64,000 nt of DNA, taken from the NCBI RefSeq assembly GCF_965223285.1, contig NZ_OZ244997.1, positions 930,001 through 994,000 on the forward strand, in the 5' to 3' direction. Positions 62,417-64,000 of this stretch are shown in pieces; position 1 is the first letter of the stretch, and each line of letters starts with the position of its first letter. A program made the position numbers and the translations under genes. A model generated the notes under the pieces. It searched no databases and had not been told where the DNA came from. It saw nothing but the letters and a program-made list of their open reading frames with translations. Origin of the DNA: Leptofilum sp965223285 (GTDB taxonomy: Bacteria > Chloroflexota > Anaerolineae > Promineifilales > Promineifilaceae).

Positions 62417-63649
62417 ATGAATGTACTGTTTATTGTGCCTTATGTACCGAATCTTGTGCGGACACGGCCGTATAACCTCATACGTCATTTGGCTGCCAGA
62501 GGAAACCAGGTCACCGTCCTAACCATGTGGGCCAATGAACAAGAACGCGCCGATTTGGTTCACCTTAGAGAAATTTGCCACGAAGTTCACGCTATTCCCA
62601 TGCCCTTGTGGCGTTCCCTTTTTAACAGTGTTTTAGCTTTACCCAACCCCAAAACACCCTTGCAAAGCGTTTATTCCTGGAAGCCCTCGCTGGTTTCTTC
62701 CATTAATGGCGATGGTACGTATGATGTAGTGCATGTAGAGCATTTGCGTGGCTCGCGTTATGGCCTCTACCTGAAACAGCACACCAATTTACCTGTTATT
62801 TGGGACAGCGTGGACTGCATTACCCACCTGTTTCGGCAGGCGGCTACGCAAAGCAAAAGCCTTAAAGGACGATTTCGTAGCTGGCTAGATTTAGACCGAA
62901 CGGCCCGGTACGAAGGTTGGCTACTAGATAAATTTAACCATATCCTGGTAACTTCCCCAGTGGATCGAGAGGCGTTACTTGATTTAAGGCCAAAAGGCAG
63001 CACCCCGGCCCCGATTTCTGTCTTGGGTAACGGGGTTGATGTGGAACATTTTAGCCCTGATCCTAGCGTAGAACGGGAACCTGCTACGCTGGTAATTAGT
63101 GGCAAAATGAGCTACCACGCCAACGTTACCATGACCCTGTATCTGGTTAATGAGATAATGCCGCACGTGTGGCGGCAACGCCCAGATGCCAAACTGCTTG
63201 TTGTCGGTAAAGACCCCACTCGCGAAATTCAGGCATTAGCCGAAAATCCAAACATTGTGGTTACAGGCACTGTGGACGCCTTACCGCCATATTTACAAAA
63301 AGCAACTGTTGCCGTCGCTCCCATAACCTATGGGGCTGGCATTCAAAACAAGATATTGGAGGCGATGGGCTGTGGAACGCCAGTCGTTACCACGCCTCAT
63401 GCTGTTTCTGCTCTGTGCATAGAACCAGATCGAGACCTTTTGGTGGCTGACACGCCAGAAAATTACGCGCAGGCCATTTTGTCTGTCATCGAAAACCCAC
63501 AGCGACAAGAGGACTTAGGCAGAAACGGCCGTGCTTACGTGGAACAGTATCATCATTGGCCGAATGTGGCTGCCCGTCTGGAAACAATCTACGCTGAGGC
63601 TTTAGAAAATAGTTCACGCCAAGCATCGCGCCCTCTCAGCATGCAATGA
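62417..63649 (+). CDS. Glycosyltransferase of the GT4/Stp1 type
   Basis: 410 residues. N-terminus MNVLFIVPYVPNLVRTRPYNL; middle DSVDCITHLFRQA, TSPVDREALLDL; donor side LGNGVDVEHFSPD, LVISGKMSYHANVTMTLYLVN in pieces, YGAGIQNKILEAMGCGTPVVTTPHAV. The third Stp1-like paralogue within 8 kb. Followed 25 bp later by the sugar kinase. Confidence 0.92.
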   Translation: MNVLFIVPYVPNLVRTRPYNLIRHLAARGNQVTVLTMWANEQERADLVHLREICHEVHAIPMPLWRSLFNSVLALPNPKTPLQSVYSWKPSLVSSINGDGTYDVVHVEHLRGSRYGLYLKQHTNLPVIWDSVDCITHLFRQAATQSKSLKGRFRSWLDLDRTARYEGWLLDKFNHILVTSPVDREALLDLRPKGSTPAPISVLGNGVDVEHFSPDPSVEREPATLVISGKMSYHANVTMTLYLVNEIMPHVWRQRPDAKLLVVGKDPTREIQALAENPNIVVTGTVDALPPYLQKATVAVAPITYGAGIQNKILEAMGCGTPVVTTPHAVSALCIEPDRDLLVADTPENYAQAILSVIENPQRQEDLGRNGRAYVEQYHHWPNVAARLETIYAEALENSSRQASRPLSMQ

Positions 63650-63674
63650 TGGCATTTATTGGAGTACAGAAATC

Positions 63675-64000
63675 ATGATTATTATTCAGACCCCACTGCG
63701 CGTGAGCTTGTTTGGCGGGGGTACCGATTTTCCATCATATTATTTGGAGCATGGCGGCTGCGTGCTTTCTTCTGCCATTGATAAATATATTTTTGTTACC
63801 ATCAAAAAACGGTTTGATGACAAACTCCGCATTGGGTACACCCGTACGGAGATGATTGATCGTGTGGATCAGATTAACCATGAGCTTATTCGTGAAGCTA
63901 TGCGCCTGACTGGCATCGAAAAAGGCGTCGAAATCACGACAATGGGTGACATTCCAGACCAGGGATCTGGTTTGGGTTCATCCAGCACCGTGACTGTAGG
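63675..64000 (+). CDS. GHMP sugar kinase, heptose-7-phosphate-kinase-like (partial)
   Basis: Open from ATG 63675 (TGGAGTACAG upstream) to the right edge, 108 codons. N-terminus IIIQTPLRVSLFGGGTDFPSY, then GGCVLSSAIDKYIFVTIKKRF in pieces and the ATP-binding GHMP loop DQGSGLGSSSTVTVG. This pattern (PLRxSxxGGGTDxP) is that of D-glycero-alpha-D-manno-heptose 7-phosphate kinase (HddA), or of fucose/galactose-type GHMP kinases. It suggests GDP-heptose-type precursors for the glycan; genes further right should confirm it. Confidence 0.88.
   Translation, partial: MIIIQTPLRVSLFGGGTDFPSYYLEHGGCVLSSAIDKYIFVTIKKRFDDKLRIGYTRTEMIDRVDQINHELIREAMRLTGIEKGVEITTMGDIPDQGSGLGSSSTVTV

Larger units (their letters stand above)
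145..63532. repeat. Highly iterated palindrome ACGGCCGT (about 95 copies)
   Basis: Exact copies counted by eye run from 145 to 63525; examples: 2394, 8753, 9035, 14826, 19261, 19501, 19560, 38069, 41051, 41712, 45508, 46826, 59859, 60010, 62221. The usual context is GAAACGGCCGTTTCC. About 25 one-mismatch forms (GCGGCCGT, TCGGCCGT, ACGGCCGC/A) are also seen. Most copies are intragenic and appear in all three frames as TAV (often ETAV), NGR/DGR/YGR or RP (ERP/KRP). Confidence 0.93.

Noticed and set aside
1..64000. rRNA or tRNA genes
   Set aside because: No rRNA-like segments or cloverleaf with a plausible T-loop (GTTCRANNC) were noticed between genes; a dedicated search was not possible.

Overview
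The window looks like chromosomal DNA of an uncultured Chloroflexota bacterium (Anaerolineae/Caldilineae-like). I infer this from the gene repertoire: a TPR-CHAT and subtilase cassette under its own sigma factor, wHTH/RDD membrane operons, surface proteins with a Thr/Pro stalk and one C-terminal helix, and a very large glycan locus. No rRNA or tRNA is visible, so the placement is tentative. The most unusual property is genome-wide: the palindrome ACGGCCGT occurs about 95 times exactly (counted by eye), where about one copy is expected by chance. It lies mostly inside genes, in every reading frame, like a HIP1-type highly iterated palindrome.

Region 1 (1-3.5 kb) is a sugar-phosphorylase locus. 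A LacI-type regulator with a doubled palindromic operator precedes a beta-phosphoglucomutase/GH65 fusion that runs off the left edge. Divergent to it is a DUF309 protein with a receiver-like N-terminus. Behind that lie decayed fragments of a probable LacI sensor domain and a GH3 beta-glucosidase.

Region 2 (3.5-10.2 kb) is a four-gene minus-strand operon: ECF-like sigma factor, soluble zinc-finger protein, TPR-CHAT caspase-like protease, and a membrane-anchored subtilase with seven perfect GSPWDVG repeats. It is my best candidate for a poorly described two-protease signalling or conflict system.

Region 3 (10.5-24.5 kb) is mixed housekeeping and accessory DNA: CE7 esterase, chorismate synthase, single-domain response regulator, LLM-class oxidoreductase, an autoregulated-looking membrane/wHTH/RDD operon, EamA transporter, two S9 peptidases, a DinB-like protein, a tandem retropepsin-like protease with TPRs, and a wHTH/nucleotidyltransferase pair.

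Region 4 (24.9-64 kb) is almost entirely one plus-strand surface-glycan locus. It has about nine glycosyltransferases, two O-antigen-ligase-like proteins, two GT39-like membrane transferases, a Wzm/Wzt-type ABC exporter, a B12 radical SAM enzyme, an epimerase and a GHMP sugar kinase cut by the right edge. Decoration enzymes are a LbH acetyltransferase, a carbamoyltransferase, a methyltransferase, an SGNH hydrolase, sulfotransferases and three alkaline-phosphatase-superfamily enzymes. Two secreted beta-propeller proteins with membrane anchors are embedded in it. A visibly AT-richer, palindrome-poor cassette (30.8-35.4 kb) sits inside this locus, bordered on its right by an IS-end-like inverted repeat, and looks horizontally acquired.
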